Shown in pieces: positions 8,559 to 18,235 of a stretch of DNA of 64,000 nucleotides. The notes under the pieces are model-generated. The model did not search any database. It worked only from the letters and a program-made list of their open reading frames with translations, and was not told the origin of the DNA. Position numbers and translations under genes: made by a program. The stretch is from Eisenibacter elegans DSM 3317. GTDB lineage: Bacteria; Bacteroidota; Bacteroidia; Cytophagales; Microscillaceae. How positions within the stretch are numbered: the first letter of the stretch is position 1; the number at the start of each line of letters is the position of its first letter. The DNA is taken from the NCBI RefSeq assembly GCF_000430505.1, contig NZ_AUMD01000012.1, positions 186,001 to 250,000 of the forward strand. The letters are read 5' to 3'.

Positions 8559-10079
8559 ATGCAAGCTTATTACTTCAGCGAAGAACACGAACTGTTTCGT
8601 GAAGGATTACGCCGCTTTTTGGCGCAGGAGGTACATCCCCATATCAATGCTTGGGAGCAGGCCGGAGAGATTCCTAAAGACATTTGGAAAAAATTTGGGC
8701 AAATGGGCTATCTTGGCCTCAACTATCCGGAGGCATATGGTGGCAGCGATGCAGATTTCTTTTATACAGTAGCTTATATCGAAGAGCTGGCCTGGCTCAA
8801 CTCTGGAGGCTTCAATGCCGCAGCCGGAGTTACACCCTATATGGCTGGGGCGCATATCTTGGCTGCCGCCAGCGAAGCGCTCAAACAAAAGTACCTGCCC
8901 GGAAGCATCAGTGGATACCTACTCGGCGCGCTGGCCATTACAGAGCCTGTTGCAGGCTCTGATGTGTCTAATATTCGGACTACTGCCGTGCGCGAAGGTG
9001 ACCACTATGTAGTCAATGGCAGTAAGACCTTTATCACCAATGGATACCTCTGCGACTATATCGTGGCGGCTGTCAAAACCAAGCACGAGGCAGGAGCCGC
9101 CGGCATCAGCCTGCTCCTCATTGACAAACGCGAGAGCGATGGAGTGCGAGCCAACAAACTCAATAAACTGGGCTGGCATTCTTCAGATACCGCTGAGATT
9201 TTCTTTGACAATGTGCGCGTTCCGGTCTCTAATCTCATAGGAGAAGAGAATCAGGGCTTTTACTACATCATGAACAAGTTTCAGCTCGAACGCCTCATTA
9301 TGGCCATCGGCGGCGTAGCTGCCGCAGAGGTCGCGCTCCAAACAGCCCTCAAGTATATGGCAGAGCGCGAAGCTTTTGGGCGACCTATCAACAAATTTCA
9401 AGCGCTGCGCCACCGGATTGCGGACTTATACGCAGAGCTAGAAAGCACCAGATACTTTGTATACCACGTAGCGCGCCTCCACAACGACGGCCACTATGAT
9501 GTAAAGCTGGCTTCTATCGCCAAGCTCAAAGGCACAGAGCTAGCCGACCGCGCTACGTATGAATGTCTACAATATTTTGGAGGCTATGGCTTTATGGAAG
9601 ATTATCCGCTGGCTCGGATGTTCCGCGATAGCCGTATTGGCACCATAGGCGGGGGTAGCTCCGAAATTATGCGTGAAATTATTGCCAAAACCCTCATCGA
9701 TTCGGTGAAATATGGACACGAAAGCCAAAACAATACACCAACATCGGACACGGCTATCACAGCCCGCGAGATAATCGCAGGGCTGCCACAACGCTTCAAG
9801 CCCGAAAAGGCTGCCGCCTATGAAGGGGTGTTTCATTTTGACCTCTCTGGCACGGGGGGCGGGCAGTATACCGTACGTCTGGCCGCTGGCGATTGCCAAG
9901 TAAGTGTGGGCTTCCAAGGCACTCCCACTTGTGTGGTGGAGACGAGCGCAGAGGTCTATGCGGCGGTTGAAACTGGCCAGATGGACCCTCAACAGGCTTT
10001 TATGGGAGGCAAAATAAAGGCTTCCAATCCGATGGAAATGCTCACCTTTGGTAGTTTCTTTAAGCGGCTGAAGAAGTAA
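8559..10079 (+). CDS. Acyl-CoA dehydrogenase with fused C-terminal SCP2 domain
   Basis: 506 residues. Residues 1 to about 385 are a complete FAD-dependent acyl-CoA dehydrogenase: the N-terminal helical domain, ALAITEPVAGSDVSNIRTTA of the FAD/substrate loop, GSKTFITNG, and the C-terminal REAFGRPINKFQALRHRIADL and YFGGYGFMEDYPLARMFRDSRI. At the site where most family members carry the catalytic Glu (IYEGTSE) this protein reads IGGGSSE. It has FQLERL, with Glu244, at the alternative position used by isovaleryl-CoA and long-chain dehydrogenases, so it is probably active with a branched or long substrate. Residues about 410-506 form an SCP2 domain ending MDPQQAFMGGKIKASNPMEML. The first step of beta-oxidation is the expected role. 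The fusion is not the usual architecture. Confidence 0.9.
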   Translation: MQAYYFSEEHELFREGLRRFLAQEVHPHINAWEQAGEIPKDIWKKFGQMGYLGLNYPEAYGGSDADFFYTVAYIEELAWLNSGGFNAAAGVTPYMAGAHILAAASEALKQKYLPGSISGYLLGALAITEPVAGSDVSNIRTTAVREGDHYVVNGSKTFITNGYLCDYIVAAVKTKHEAGAAGISLLLIDKRESDGVRANKLNKLGWHSSDTAEIFFDNVRVPVSNLIGEENQGFYYIMNKFQLERLIMAIGGVAAAEVALQTALKYMAEREAFGRPINKFQALRHRIADLYAELESTRYFVYHVARLHNDGHYDVKLASIAKLKGTELADRATYECLQYFGGYGFMEDYPLARMFRDSRIGTIGGGSSEIMREIIAKTLIDSVKYGHESQNNTPTSDTAITAREIIAGLPQRFKPEKAAAYEGVFHFDLSGTGGGQYTVRLAAGDCQVSVGFQGTPTCVVETSAEVYAAVETGQMDPQQAFMGGKIKASNPMEMLTFGSFFKRLKK

Positions 10080-10100
10080 CATCAAGCATCCCTGCACCCG

Positions 10101-10145
10101 AATGAGCGTTTTTGGCAGCTAACCCTACCAAGAGCGCTCATTTTT
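10101..10145 (+). terminator. Terminator behind the acyl-CoA dehydrogenase gene
   Basis: AATGAGCG and CGCTCATT pair over a 26-base spacer and are followed by TTTTG. It lies 22 bases after the stop codon at 10079. Confidence 0.6.
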
Positions 10146-10211
10146 GTTGAGGGGTATCGTAGGGCTCTGCTTATGTCATAAGGGGCTACAACCAAATGTG
10201 CCATAGGCTAC

Positions 10212-10250
10212 AAAAACAAAAAACCACTCTTATTGATGTAAGAGTGGTTT
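10212..10250 (-). terminator. Terminator of the tRNA-Val pair
   Basis: A 12-bp stem (AAACCACTCTTA / TAAGAGTGGTTT) with loop TTGATG. Read on the minus strand it is followed by a T-rich tract, just downstream of the second tRNA in transcription order. Confidence 0.85.
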
Positions 10251-10257
10251 GTGGGAG

Positions 10258-10332
10258 TGGGTTTTGAGGGATTCGAACCCCCGACCCTCTGCTTGTAAGG
10301 CAGATGCTCTGAACCAGCTGAGCTAAAAACCC
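10258..10332 (-). tRNA. tRNA-Val (anticodon TAC)
   Basis: 75 bases reading GGGTTTTTAGCTCAGCTGG from the 5' end. The 7-bp acceptor stem GGGTTTT/AAAACCC, D arm, anticodon arm CTGCCTTACAAGCAG with loop containing TAC, and T arm GTCGGGGGTTCGAATCC are all present. The discriminator base is A. CCA is not encoded. It is identical to the copy immediately upstream. Confidence 0.95.
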
Positions 10333-10354
10333 AAATTGTATGTCAAAAATATAG

Positions 10355-10429
10355 TGGGTTTTGAGGGATTCGAACCCCCGACCCTCTGCTTGTAAGGCAG
10401 ATGCTCTGAACCAGCTGAGCTAAAAACCC
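10355..10429 (-). tRNA. tRNA-Val (anticodon TAC), second identical copy
   Basis: Same 75-base gene as the one at 10258-10332, 22 bases upstream of it on the minus strand. The pair is probably co-transcribed and ends at the hairpin near 10221-10250. The flanking bases CAAATTGT are also shared after both copies, showing that the unit arose by a tandem duplication. Confidence 0.95.
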
Positions 10430-10562
10430 AAATTGTTGGTGTCTGAATGGATTGCAAAGGTACGGCGAGGTATTGATTTGCACAAGCTTTTGGGAGAAAA
10501 AATCAAGCTTTTGTGTTAAAAAAAATCACAAAAGCCTGATTGTAAGCTTTTTAAAATAAGGC

Positions 10563-11084
10563 TTATGACGATTTTTTGACCATTGCGCTATACTGTTTAA
10601 CCGTTTCGAGGAGGCGCTCATTCATGTCTTTGGCCATCGATACAGGGTTGAAGGGCATCTGGTTGAAAGGCGCACCGAGCTTATCGAGGGTATCTTGGTA
10701 CTGCTTTTCCATAGTTTCAAACATTTTGCCCACCTGCTCTTGGTACTTGTCTACGTCTAGGTTGGGGGTAGAGGCATTTTGCACAATCACGCCCACAGAG
10801 TCCATCATTGATTTGGAGAAGTTAGTCATAGTTTCGGACATTCCCTTGAGGAAATCAGGAACAAAGGGGATGTCGCCGGCGTTGGCCTGCAACAAGGTAG
10901 ACGCACGCTCTAGTGTTTCTTTTTGCTTGTCGTAGAGTTCTTTGTAAAGCTCTGAGGTTTTTTGTAGCGCGTCGCCCTTGCCCACGATTTCGGGCAATTT
11001 TTTGGAGGTTTCGAGGAAGTTGTTCATCATTTGACTTTGAGTACTGACCATCAAGTCAAATAGTTGCTTTAGTTGGGTGTTCAT
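10563..11084 (-). CDS. Phasin-like helical protein
   Basis: A 173-residue protein with no membrane segment and almost wholly amphipathic helix. It is rich in Met, Gln, Lys and Glu, with heptad-like runs such as LYKELYDKQKETLERAST and MFETMEKQYQDTLDKLG, and a central MTNFSKSMMDSVG. These features resemble phasins and PhaE-like proteins that coat polyhydroxyalkanoate granules. No synthase gene is in this window, so that role is only a suggestion. I chose the ATG at 11084 (MNTQLKQLFDLM). The frame stays open 14 codons upstream, but that part is unlike the rest. Confidence 0.65.
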   Translation of the reverse strand: MNTQLKQLFDLMVSTQSQMMNNFLETSKKLPEIVGKGDALQKTSELYKELYDKQKETLERASTLLQANAGDIPFVPDFLKGMSETMTNFSKSMMDSVGVIVQNASTPNLDVDKYQEQVGKMFETMEKQYQDTLDKLGAPFNQMPFNPVSMAKDMNERLLETVKQYSAMVKKSS

Positions 11085-11227
11085 ACAGAAATGAGGTTTA
11101 TTAAGAGTGTTTGTGATAGTGGGCAAGCGCCTTCAAGGGTCGAAGTGCGCTTGGCTTGCTCAAATATGCTGATTTTTACTTTCATATCAAAGCAAGGCTA
11201 TCAGAAAGCCATCGATATGATTGGGTA

Positions 11228-11575
11228 TCAATGCCATATTCTTTTGGCGTTGAGTTGTTCTTTTTCGTGTAGGGCGGTGGCTAGGTCTATACCAAACAAG
11301 TTGGAGAGGTGCAAGAGGTAGCTTAGCACATCGGCCAGCTCTTCGGCCAGCGCTTGGCGGCTGTCTGTGGGTTTGGCTTTGGCGCTTTCTTGGTATTGCT
11401 TTTGGTGGTTTCGGATAGCCTTGGCTAGCTCGCCTACTTCTTCGCCCAAGAGCAAGAAGAGCGTCTCGGGGTTATCGGTATCCCAACCACGGGCTTTGAC
11501 AACTGCGTCGATATAAGCCTGTAAGTTGGGGAGGGTCGTTTGTTGGGGGAACGGAGGGAGGTTGGGCGTTTCCAT
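11228..11575 (-). CDS. MazG-like nucleotide pyrophosphohydrolase
   Basis: 115 residues matching the all-alpha NTP pyrophosphohydrolase fold. The metal-binding motif EEVGE lies at 45-49 and the second EELAD at 78-82, the ExxE...ExxD pattern of MazG and iMazG proteins. Such enzymes hydrolyse NTPs or dNTPs to the monophosphate and pyrophosphate, often acting as house-cleaning enzymes. The N-terminal part (NLQAYIDAVVKARGWDTDNPETLFLLLGEE) is typical of the short single-domain branch. It sits 12 bases after the TPR-protein gene on the same strand. Confidence 0.85.
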   Translation of the reverse strand: METPNLPPFPQQTTLPNLQAYIDAVVKARGWDTDNPETLFLLLGEEVGELAKAIRNHQKQYQESAKAKPTDSRQALAEELADVLSYLLHLSNLFGIDLATALHEKEQLNAKRIWH

Positions 11576-11587
11576 TGTTGCAGGGGT

Positions 11588-12763
11588 TTATTTGAGCATT
11601 TTTTTGCGGGTAGCAAACCCTTTTTTGGCCATCTTCTGAATGTCTTTGGGCATTGCCTCTCTGGGGTAGCCATGTACAGCCGCCTGTACAAAATCTTGTT
11701 GGGCTTCGCGGGGTTGCTGTAGTTGTAGATAGCAAAGCCCGCGCTCGTAGTACAGTCCTGAGTCTTTGGGCGCGGCCTCTATACTTTGGGTGAGGTGTAC
11801 GATGGCCGCCTCGTAGTTTTGTGTGGCTACATACAGGCGTACAAAGGTGCTGTCGAGCTTCAGGCTGGGGCTGAGCTGGGCTACGTGGTGGTAATCTTCG
11901 AGAGCAGCGTAGAGGTCTTGGTTTTGCTCGTGATAGTAGGCCCGTTCTTGGTAGAGCTTGGCGGAGTCAGGAGCGGCCTCTATCACAAAGTTGAGCGCTG
12001 CAATGGCTCCGCTGTAGTCTTTGAGCGCTGCCTTACAAAAAGCGTTGAGGCTGTGGTGGTATAACTCTAAAGTTTGGGGCGCAACAGCAAGGATATTGTC
12101 TATATCCAAGGATGTCAGCTCATATTCTCCAGCCAAAAAATAGGCCTGAATGCGTTGGTGGTAGAAGTTGAGGTTTTTGGGGTTAAGGTTGATGGCTTTC
12201 GTAAAATCTTCGGCGGCGTTGGCATACTGCTCTATGTCGAGATAACATTTGCCCCGGCCATAGTGTAGTGTGGCGCTTTGGCTGTCGATAGCAATGGCGC
12301 GGGTATAGTCTGTGATCGAGAGTGTTGTCAGGCCGATGGCGCGGTATGCCTCGGCGCGGTAGTTGTATGCCAGTGAGTAGTTGGGGTTGAGGCTGATGGC
12401 CTTATCAAACTGGGCGATGGCCTGAGTCTCGTTTTTGAGTGCTTGGTAAGTGGCTCCTTTATAGAGATAGCCCTCGGCTACTTGAGGAGCCAACTGGGTG
12501 TATTTGTCAAAATCCCAGAGGGCTTGTTGGTATTTTTTGAGAAAAAACCAGCTCTTCCCTCGTTCAAAGAACGCGTCTTTGTGGGCGGCATCTAGTTGGA
12601 TGACCTTCGTAAAATAATTAATGGCTTGGTTGTAGTCTCCTAGTTGGAGTTCGAGTTTGCCTTTCTGAAAATAATCTGCGACAGCGGTTTGGGCCTGCCC
12701 CAAAACAGGCAGCCAAAGCAGCCATACTAAGGCCAAGGATAGGTGTTTTTTGTGTATTTTCAT
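11588..12763 (-). CDS. Secreted tetratricopeptide-repeat protein
   Basis: 391 residues. Residues 1-25 form a signal peptide (LALVWLLWLPVLGQAQ). The remainder is a series of about ten TPR units of 34 residues. These are recognised by repeats such as GDYNQAINYFTKVIQLDAAHKDAFFERG, NETQAIAQFDKAISLNPN and EQYANAAEDFTKAINLNP. TPR arrays bind other proteins. In this phylum exported TPR proteins often belong to envelope or gliding machinery, but nothing here fixes a partner. It is 18 bases downstream of the Ig-like lipoprotein gene and 12 bases upstream of the mazG-like gene, so the three probably form an operon. Confidence 0.85.
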   Translation of the reverse strand: MKIHKKHLSLALVWLLWLPVLGQAQTAVADYFQKGKLELQLGDYNQAINYFTKVIQLDAAHKDAFFERGKSWFFLKKYQQALWDFDKYTQLAPQVAEGYLYKGATYQALKNETQAIAQFDKAISLNPNYSLAYNYRAEAYRAIGLTTLSITDYTRAIAIDSQSATLHYGRGKCYLDIEQYANAAEDFTKAINLNPKNLNFYHQRIQAYFLAGEYELTSLDIDNILAVAPQTLELYHHSLNAFCKAALKDYSGAIAALNFVIEAAPDSAKLYQERAYYHEQNQDLYAALEDYHHVAQLSPSLKLDSTFVRLYVATQNYEAAIVHLTQSIEAAPKDSGLYYERGLCYLQLQQPREAQQDFVQAAVHGYPREAMPKDIQKMAKKGFATRKKMLK

Positions 12764-12781
12764 CGGATGAGATTACAAATG

Positions 12782-14521
12782 TTAGAATTCGATTTGGAGG
12801 CCTTGAATGTCCCAACCTTCGCGTACCCTGTTGGGTAGGGGGAAGTAGAGCACTTTCTCGGCAGGTATTTTTTTTCTGAAATCGGAGCCGTCCCAGCGAT
12901 TGTTGTTGTTGTTGTCTATGGTAATGCGGATTTGGTATTCGCCAGAGCGGACATACCGAAACTCAAAGTCTTGTGATTGGCTCATTCCTTCGAGTCTATC
13001 AACTATCTGACCATCATTTTTCATCAGCTCGATAAAATAGTGAGCGGCTTGGCTTTGGATGGTGCCGCTGATAGAACCCAGCTTATTTTCGTCAAGCAAG
13101 TTGAAAACCTTGGATACCAAGGCGCTGCTGTCTTGTTCGATACTGATAAAAGCACCTTCTTCGATGCGCAGCTCTAGCCCTTTCTTGATAGGCAGCAGGG
13201 TATCCCAGCGGAGGGCGCTGCGGTTGTCATCCCACACAAAGAGGCTTCCTGAGGGGCTCCAAACTTCCACTTTTGGAGATGTATTGGTGTAGCGTTGAGC
13301 TATTTTGTCTGCCCAGTTATTGGCAGAAGAGGGTTTTTGGGCTTCGCGGATAAAGCGGATTTTGCTGTAATCGACTTCGGCCACAGGCTTGCTAAAGTAT
13401 ATCCTAAAGCCAAAAGGCATTCGTAGGGCTTCGCCCTCTCCTCCGGCTGCTTTGATGGTCAGGTCAAATGATTTTTGGCTGTTTTTTTTCTCTGTATCGG
13501 GCACCCTAAACTTGAGTTTGAGGGGTAGCCGCGCCACATTGTCGGCAGAATCACGCACCACTGCCAGCGTGGGGATGGTGTCTCTGATAGCGCTGCTGTC
13601 GGTAGGAGGGAATATCAGCACCTTTGTGGGCGCGTCTCTATTGACAATAAAGCGCAAATCGGTGTTGGCAGAGTCTAGTGCAAAATTGGCCAGCCCTTCG
13701 TCAAACTCTAGCTCTAGGTAGCGTTGTATGGGGGAGATGCCTCGCAGTCGGGGCGGGTTGTGGTCTTCGGGAGCAAGCGCCAGCTGCATATTGGCAAACA
13801 CACTGTCGGAGAGTTGGATGGGGGTTTCTAAGAAAGCAATGGCTTCTCCTTCATCATATTTTTTGTTGCTGTTGCGGTCGTGGTAGGCATATACCTCAAA
13901 CTCCTCGCTAGCCAGATTGGGCATCAGAAACGTACCATCTTCGTTGCTGATGGTGTAGTATCGCGGTGTCGATTTATCGAGCTGTATGGTATCGCCGGGT
14001 TTTACGAATGCAATCAACACATCTTTGGTAGGCTTGTTGTTGCGGAGGTTGGCCGTTCGCCCGCGCACTATCGCCGTATCGAGTTTGTCGCCAGTACTGA
14101 AGGCAAAGCGCAGATCTGGGGGGACATTCCCCTCGGTAATGTCTTTGAGCCCCTCTCTAAAGCTGAGGCTGTAGGTGGTGTTGGGTTCTAAAGGTTTCTC
14201 AAAGCTCAACTTCAAGCTGCGTTTGCTTACTCGGTGGCGGTATTTTATTTCCGGGATGATGATGAGCTGTTGCTTGAGGTTCTCTTCTTTGATCCATTCA
14301 TCAAACTCCAGTGTGATACTCTCCCCGTTGAAATTGGTCGTATTGGGAGCCGGATTGGTATACTTGATTACCGGTGGCACCTCGTCAAGGTCACCTCCAG
14401 TGGGGGGGATACGATTGGCGCAGGCTTGTACAAGCAAGGTCGCTATCAGTCCCAAAAAGCCCCATAGCAATGAACGCGTGAAAGCTGTGGGGAGCAAGGT
14501 ATGGGCAAAAGTGTTTGTCAT
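12782..14521 (-). CDS. Ig-like domain lipoprotein
   Basis: 579 residues from the ATG at 14521. The hydrophobic segment SLLWGFLGLIATLLVQAC ends in a Cys (residue 34) that can be lipidated. A proline-rich start (IPPTGGDLDEVPPVIKYTNPAP) leads into a bacterial Ig-like domain of the Big_5 type, with ITLEFDEWIKEENLKQQLII and LKLSFEKPLEPNTTYSLSF. The middle and C-terminal parts look like further beta-sandwich domains, the last reading YQIRITIDNNNNNRWDGSDF. Related proteins are common outer-membrane-associated proteins in Bacteroidota without known function. The frame is open 14 codons upstream, but the lipoprotein signal favours this start. Confidence 0.8.
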   Translation of the reverse strand: MTNTFAHTLLPTAFTRSLLWGFLGLIATLLVQACANRIPPTGGDLDEVPPVIKYTNPAPNTTNFNGESITLEFDEWIKEENLKQQLIIIPEIKYRHRVSKRSLKLSFEKPLEPNTTYSLSFREGLKDITEGNVPPDLRFAFSTGDKLDTAIVRGRTANLRNNKPTKDVLIAFVKPGDTIQLDKSTPRYYTISNEDGTFLMPNLASEEFEVYAYHDRNSNKKYDEGEAIAFLETPIQLSDSVFANMQLALAPEDHNPPRLRGISPIQRYLELEFDEGLANFALDSANTDLRFIVNRDAPTKVLIFPPTDSSAIRDTIPTLAVVRDSADNVARLPLKLKFRVPDTEKKNSQKSFDLTIKAAGGEGEALRMPFGFRIYFSKPVAEVDYSKIRFIREAQKPSSANNWADKIAQRYTNTSPKVEVWSPSGSLFVWDDNRSALRWDTLLPIKKGLELRIEEGAFISIEQDSSALVSKVFNLLDENKLGSISGTIQSQAAHYFIELMKNDGQIVDRLEGMSQSQDFEFRYVRSGEYQIRITIDNNNNNRWDGSDFRKKIPAEKVLYFPLPNRVREGWDIQGLQIEF

Positions 14522-15017
14522 AGGGCACAAAAATCTCAGAATTTTGACTGTCATCAAAATCATCTCTCAAAATTAGAGAATTATCCCCGTGCTCTTAACA
14601 TTTTTTCACAAACCAAGCGCTAACATAGTTGTTTTTCGAGGTCTTCGAAACACCGCCCCATACAAGCATCAGTGCTTCAGACTGCGCTCAGGTGTATCCA
14701 AAGCCCGAGGAGTAGTGAGCGTCTGTCAGAAACGCTAAAAGCGTAATTACTGAGCTAGCCGGGCTATTTGTCCACTCCGATGGACATTTTCTAATTTGGC
14801 CTTGATTCAACAAGCGGCTTCACCACACAAGGACTTTCGACAAGCTCATAAAGTCCCCAATATGTATGCACCTTAGCATCCTTTGCGGTTAAATATATTT
14901 CCATAACAAGGGGATAACAGGAGCACAACAACGAAAGTCAAAAATGTCCAGAGGTGTGTTATTTGCCCGAACTTTTTAGGGTTTTTACTTGTTTCAAAGC
15001 ATATTTCCCTAAAGACA
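14522..15017. other. Intergenic region, no gene seen
   Basis: This gap of nearly 500 bases separates two divergent genes. The only structure I find is a small hairpin at 14769-14786 (TGTCCA, loop CTCCGA, TGGACA) followed by TTTT. It does not sit behind a called gene on the plus strand. No open frame with codon use like the neighbours is present. Confidence 0.4.
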
Positions 15018-15530
15018 ATGCGTACCTCAGGATTGCTATACGGCCTCGTGGCCGGATTTTTTGTATGGGCCTGCCAAGGCAAGCCCCAAAACTCAACTCA
15101 GACAGATGCCAAAGCCACCTCAGACAGTGCGGAGCTAGTTGTGGCCGATAAATATGCAGACAAATATGACTGTATGCATTGTGGAATGCCTTCGATGGAC
15201 TTTCCCCAGTGGCAAGTAAAGGCATATACCAAGGAGGGACAAGAGGGATGGTTTTGCTCCCCTAAGTGTATGTTCTTGACTGTTCAGCACCCCAAACAGC
15301 CACGCTACTTTGCCTCCATTCAGGTTACGGAGTATTATGAGCTAGAGAAAATAGACGCGCATAAAGCTTTTTATGTGATAGGGGGGGATGTATTAGGCCC
15401 AATGGGGCACGACCTAGTGCCTTTGGCCAGCCAAGAGGCAGCCCAAGAATACCTCAAAGACCACGCCGGCAAAAAAATCTATCGCTATGAGGAAGTAACA
15501 GCGGCTGTGTTGAAAGCATCTCTACAATAA
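15018..15530 (+). CDS. NosL-like copper-binding lipoprotein
   Basis: 170 residues with a lipoprotein signal (LLYGLVAGFFVWAC, Cys19). The mature part holds DCMHCGMPSMDFPQW, WFCSPKCMFLTV and VIGGDVLGPMGHDLVPL. These Cys/Met motifs and the MGHDLVP segment are those of the NosL family, which carries copper(I) for nitrous oxide reductase. No other nos genes are nearby, so a general periplasmic copper or methionine-redox role is as likely. The gene lies just before the ATP synthase cluster and is separated from it by a hairpin. Confidence 0.8.
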   Translation: MRTSGLLYGLVAGFFVWACQGKPQNSTQTDAKATSDSAELVVADKYADKYDCMHCGMPSMDFPQWQVKAYTKEGQEGWFCSPKCMFLTVQHPKQPRYFASIQVTEYYELEKIDAHKAFYVIGGDVLGPMGHDLVPLASQEAAQEYLKDHAGKKIYRYEEVTAAVLKASLQ

Positions 15531-15567
15531 AATTTGGCCGACTGCTAGGCATCCGCCTAAAACTTAG

Positions 15568-15575
15568 TACCTTTG
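15568..15575 (+). promoter_or_regulatory. -7 box candidate for the ATP synthase operon
   Basis: TACCTTTG, an exact TAnnTTTG match followed by C, which is common after this element in the phylum. It is 45 bases before the first ATG of the atp cluster (15620). No TTTG -33 element is seen at the usual spacing. The box lies inside the left arm of the hairpin that should end the upstream gene. Confidence 0.45.
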
Positions 15576-15603
15576 CAGCCCTTAGCAAAGGTCTTTTGTT
15601 TTT
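15569..15603 (+). terminator. Hairpin behind the NosL-like gene
   Basis: ACCTTTGC pairs with GCAAAGGT around an 8-base loop (AGCCCTTA) and is followed by CTTTTGTTTTT. It lies about 40 bases after the stop codon at 15530 and overlaps the promoter box of the next operon. Confidence 0.65.
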
Positions 15604-15619
15604 GGTAACCTGATTATTT

Positions 15620-16009
15620 ATGCGTTTGCGTTGGCAGCCAATTTTGGTACAAACCATATACCCCAGTATTATATTGGGTCTCTTGCTGGGCATTGTCTAT
15701 ACAGTCGATGCTAGAGGCATACACCCTCTGATAGGGACAATCATAGGCTTTTTCATCTGTCTTTCTCTTGTCGGTGTTTTTTTGTTGAAGCCGGGGGTGG
15801 AAGCTACACGGTTTTTGTTGCAATATACTGTTGTAGGGATTGGCCGGTTTTTTAGTGCGCTCATCTTTATGTTTGTGCATATATATATGGATGTGGTCGA
15901 TATCCACATCTTTGTAGGAAGCTTTTTTGCTGCTTATTTCCTTTACCTAGTTTTTGAAATTTATTTCTTGTTAACTAACTTGCACCGCAATTCGACGACA
16001 ACCCCATAA
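15620..16009 (+). CDS. AtpI-like membrane protein at the head of the ATP synthase operon
   Basis: 129 residues with four hydrophobic segments (about 12-28, 38-56, 65-86 and 92-117). The position directly before atpB, with a 2-base gap, and the four-helix size match ATP synthase subunit I (AtpI), an assembly factor that helps form the c-ring. Sequence identity in AtpI is low even within phyla, so the call depends mainly on context. The C-terminal tail is short and polar (NLHRNSTTTP). Confidence 0.6.
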   Translation: MRLRWQPILVQTIYPSIILGLLLGIVYTVDARGIHPLIGTIIGFFICLSLVGVFLLKPGVEATRFLLQYTVVGIGRFFSALIFMFVHIYMDVVDIHIFVGSFFAAYFLYLVFEIYFLLTNLHRNSTTTP

Positions 16010-16011
16010 CA

Positions 16012-17486
<1,475 letters not shown>

Positions 17487-17492
17487 TCATTG

Positions 17493-17529
17493 GCGAAAGG
17501 CCGCTTGTCGTTAGGGCAAGCGCCTTCGC
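17493..17529 (+). promoter_or_regulatory. Hairpin between atpE and atpF
   Basis: GCGAAAGGCCGCTTG pairs imperfectly with CAAGCGCCTTCGC around TCGTTAGGG, directly after the atpE stop. There is no clean T-run behind it. A stem at this place could protect the 3' end of a processed atpE message and help raise subunit c above its neighbours, or act as a partial terminator. The rest of the 224-base gap to atpF holds no gene. Confidence 0.45.
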
Positions 17530-17710
17530 TTTCTATCCCAAGATTTACTGGGTTTGAGGGTTCGCTGGAGTTGATTTTCTTGATGTTCAAGGGCTTTCAA
17601 TACAGGCTTTTCTCAAACCAATTTTGATTGGATAATAATAGCTAACACTTGGGGCAAGCCCCACATTTGTCTTGTATTTCATTTGCTATTCATACTAACA
17701 CATTTATACA

Positions 17711-18205
17711 ATGAACTTAGTTACGCCTGACTTAGGATTATTCTTCTGGGCACTTCTGACTTTCTCGTTAGTGTTTTTTGTGCTTTCTCGTGTGGCTTGG
17801 AAACCTATCATGCAAGCCCTCAAAGAGCGCGAAACCTCTATCGAACAAGCTTTGGCTTCTGCCGAAAAGGCGCGCCAAGAGATGGCCAAACTGACCGCCG
17901 ACAACGAAAAACTCTTGGACGAAGCCCGTATCGAGCGCGACCGTATTCTCAAAACAGCCCAAAAGGCTGCCGATGAGCTGCGTGAAGCCGAAAAAGAGCG
18001 TACCACCAAAGAAGTGGCTAAAATGCTCGACGATGCGCGCCGTGTTATCCAAAGCGAAAAACAACAGGCTGTCAATGAAATCAAAGCGCAAATCAGCGTG
18101 CTATCGGTAGATATTGCCGAGAAGCTCCTACGCCAGCAATTGGCTGACAAAAACGCCCAACAAGCGCTGGCTCAGCAAATGGTCAATGACCTCAAAATCA
18201 ACTAA
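17711..18205 (+). CDS. atpF: F0F1 ATP synthase subunit b
   Basis: 164 residues: one N-terminal membrane helix (LGLFFWALLTFSLVFFVLSRVAW) followed by a long charged helix rich in Glu, Lys, Ala and Arg. This is the peripheral-stalk form of subunit b. KPIMQALKERETSIEQALASAEKAR is the conserved segment after the membrane helix. It sits between atpE and atpH, with 224 and 30 bases of spacing. Confidence 0.94.
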   Translation: MNLVTPDLGLFFWALLTFSLVFFVLSRVAWKPIMQALKERETSIEQALASAEKARQEMAKLTADNEKLLDEARIERDRILKTAQKAADELREAEKERTTKEVAKMLDDARRVIQSEKQQAVNEIKAQISVLSVDIAEKLLRQQLADKNAQQALAQQMVNDLKIN

Positions 18206-18235
18206 TGCGCTTGTTTCATCCTATTGCTTATTCTT

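Noticed and set aside
14769-14786. Small hairpin as a terminator
   Set aside because: Only six base pairs and no gene ends before it on the plus strand.
17493-17529. Intrinsic terminator between atpE and atpF
   Set aside because: No T-run behind the stem, and the downstream atp genes lack another clear promoter.
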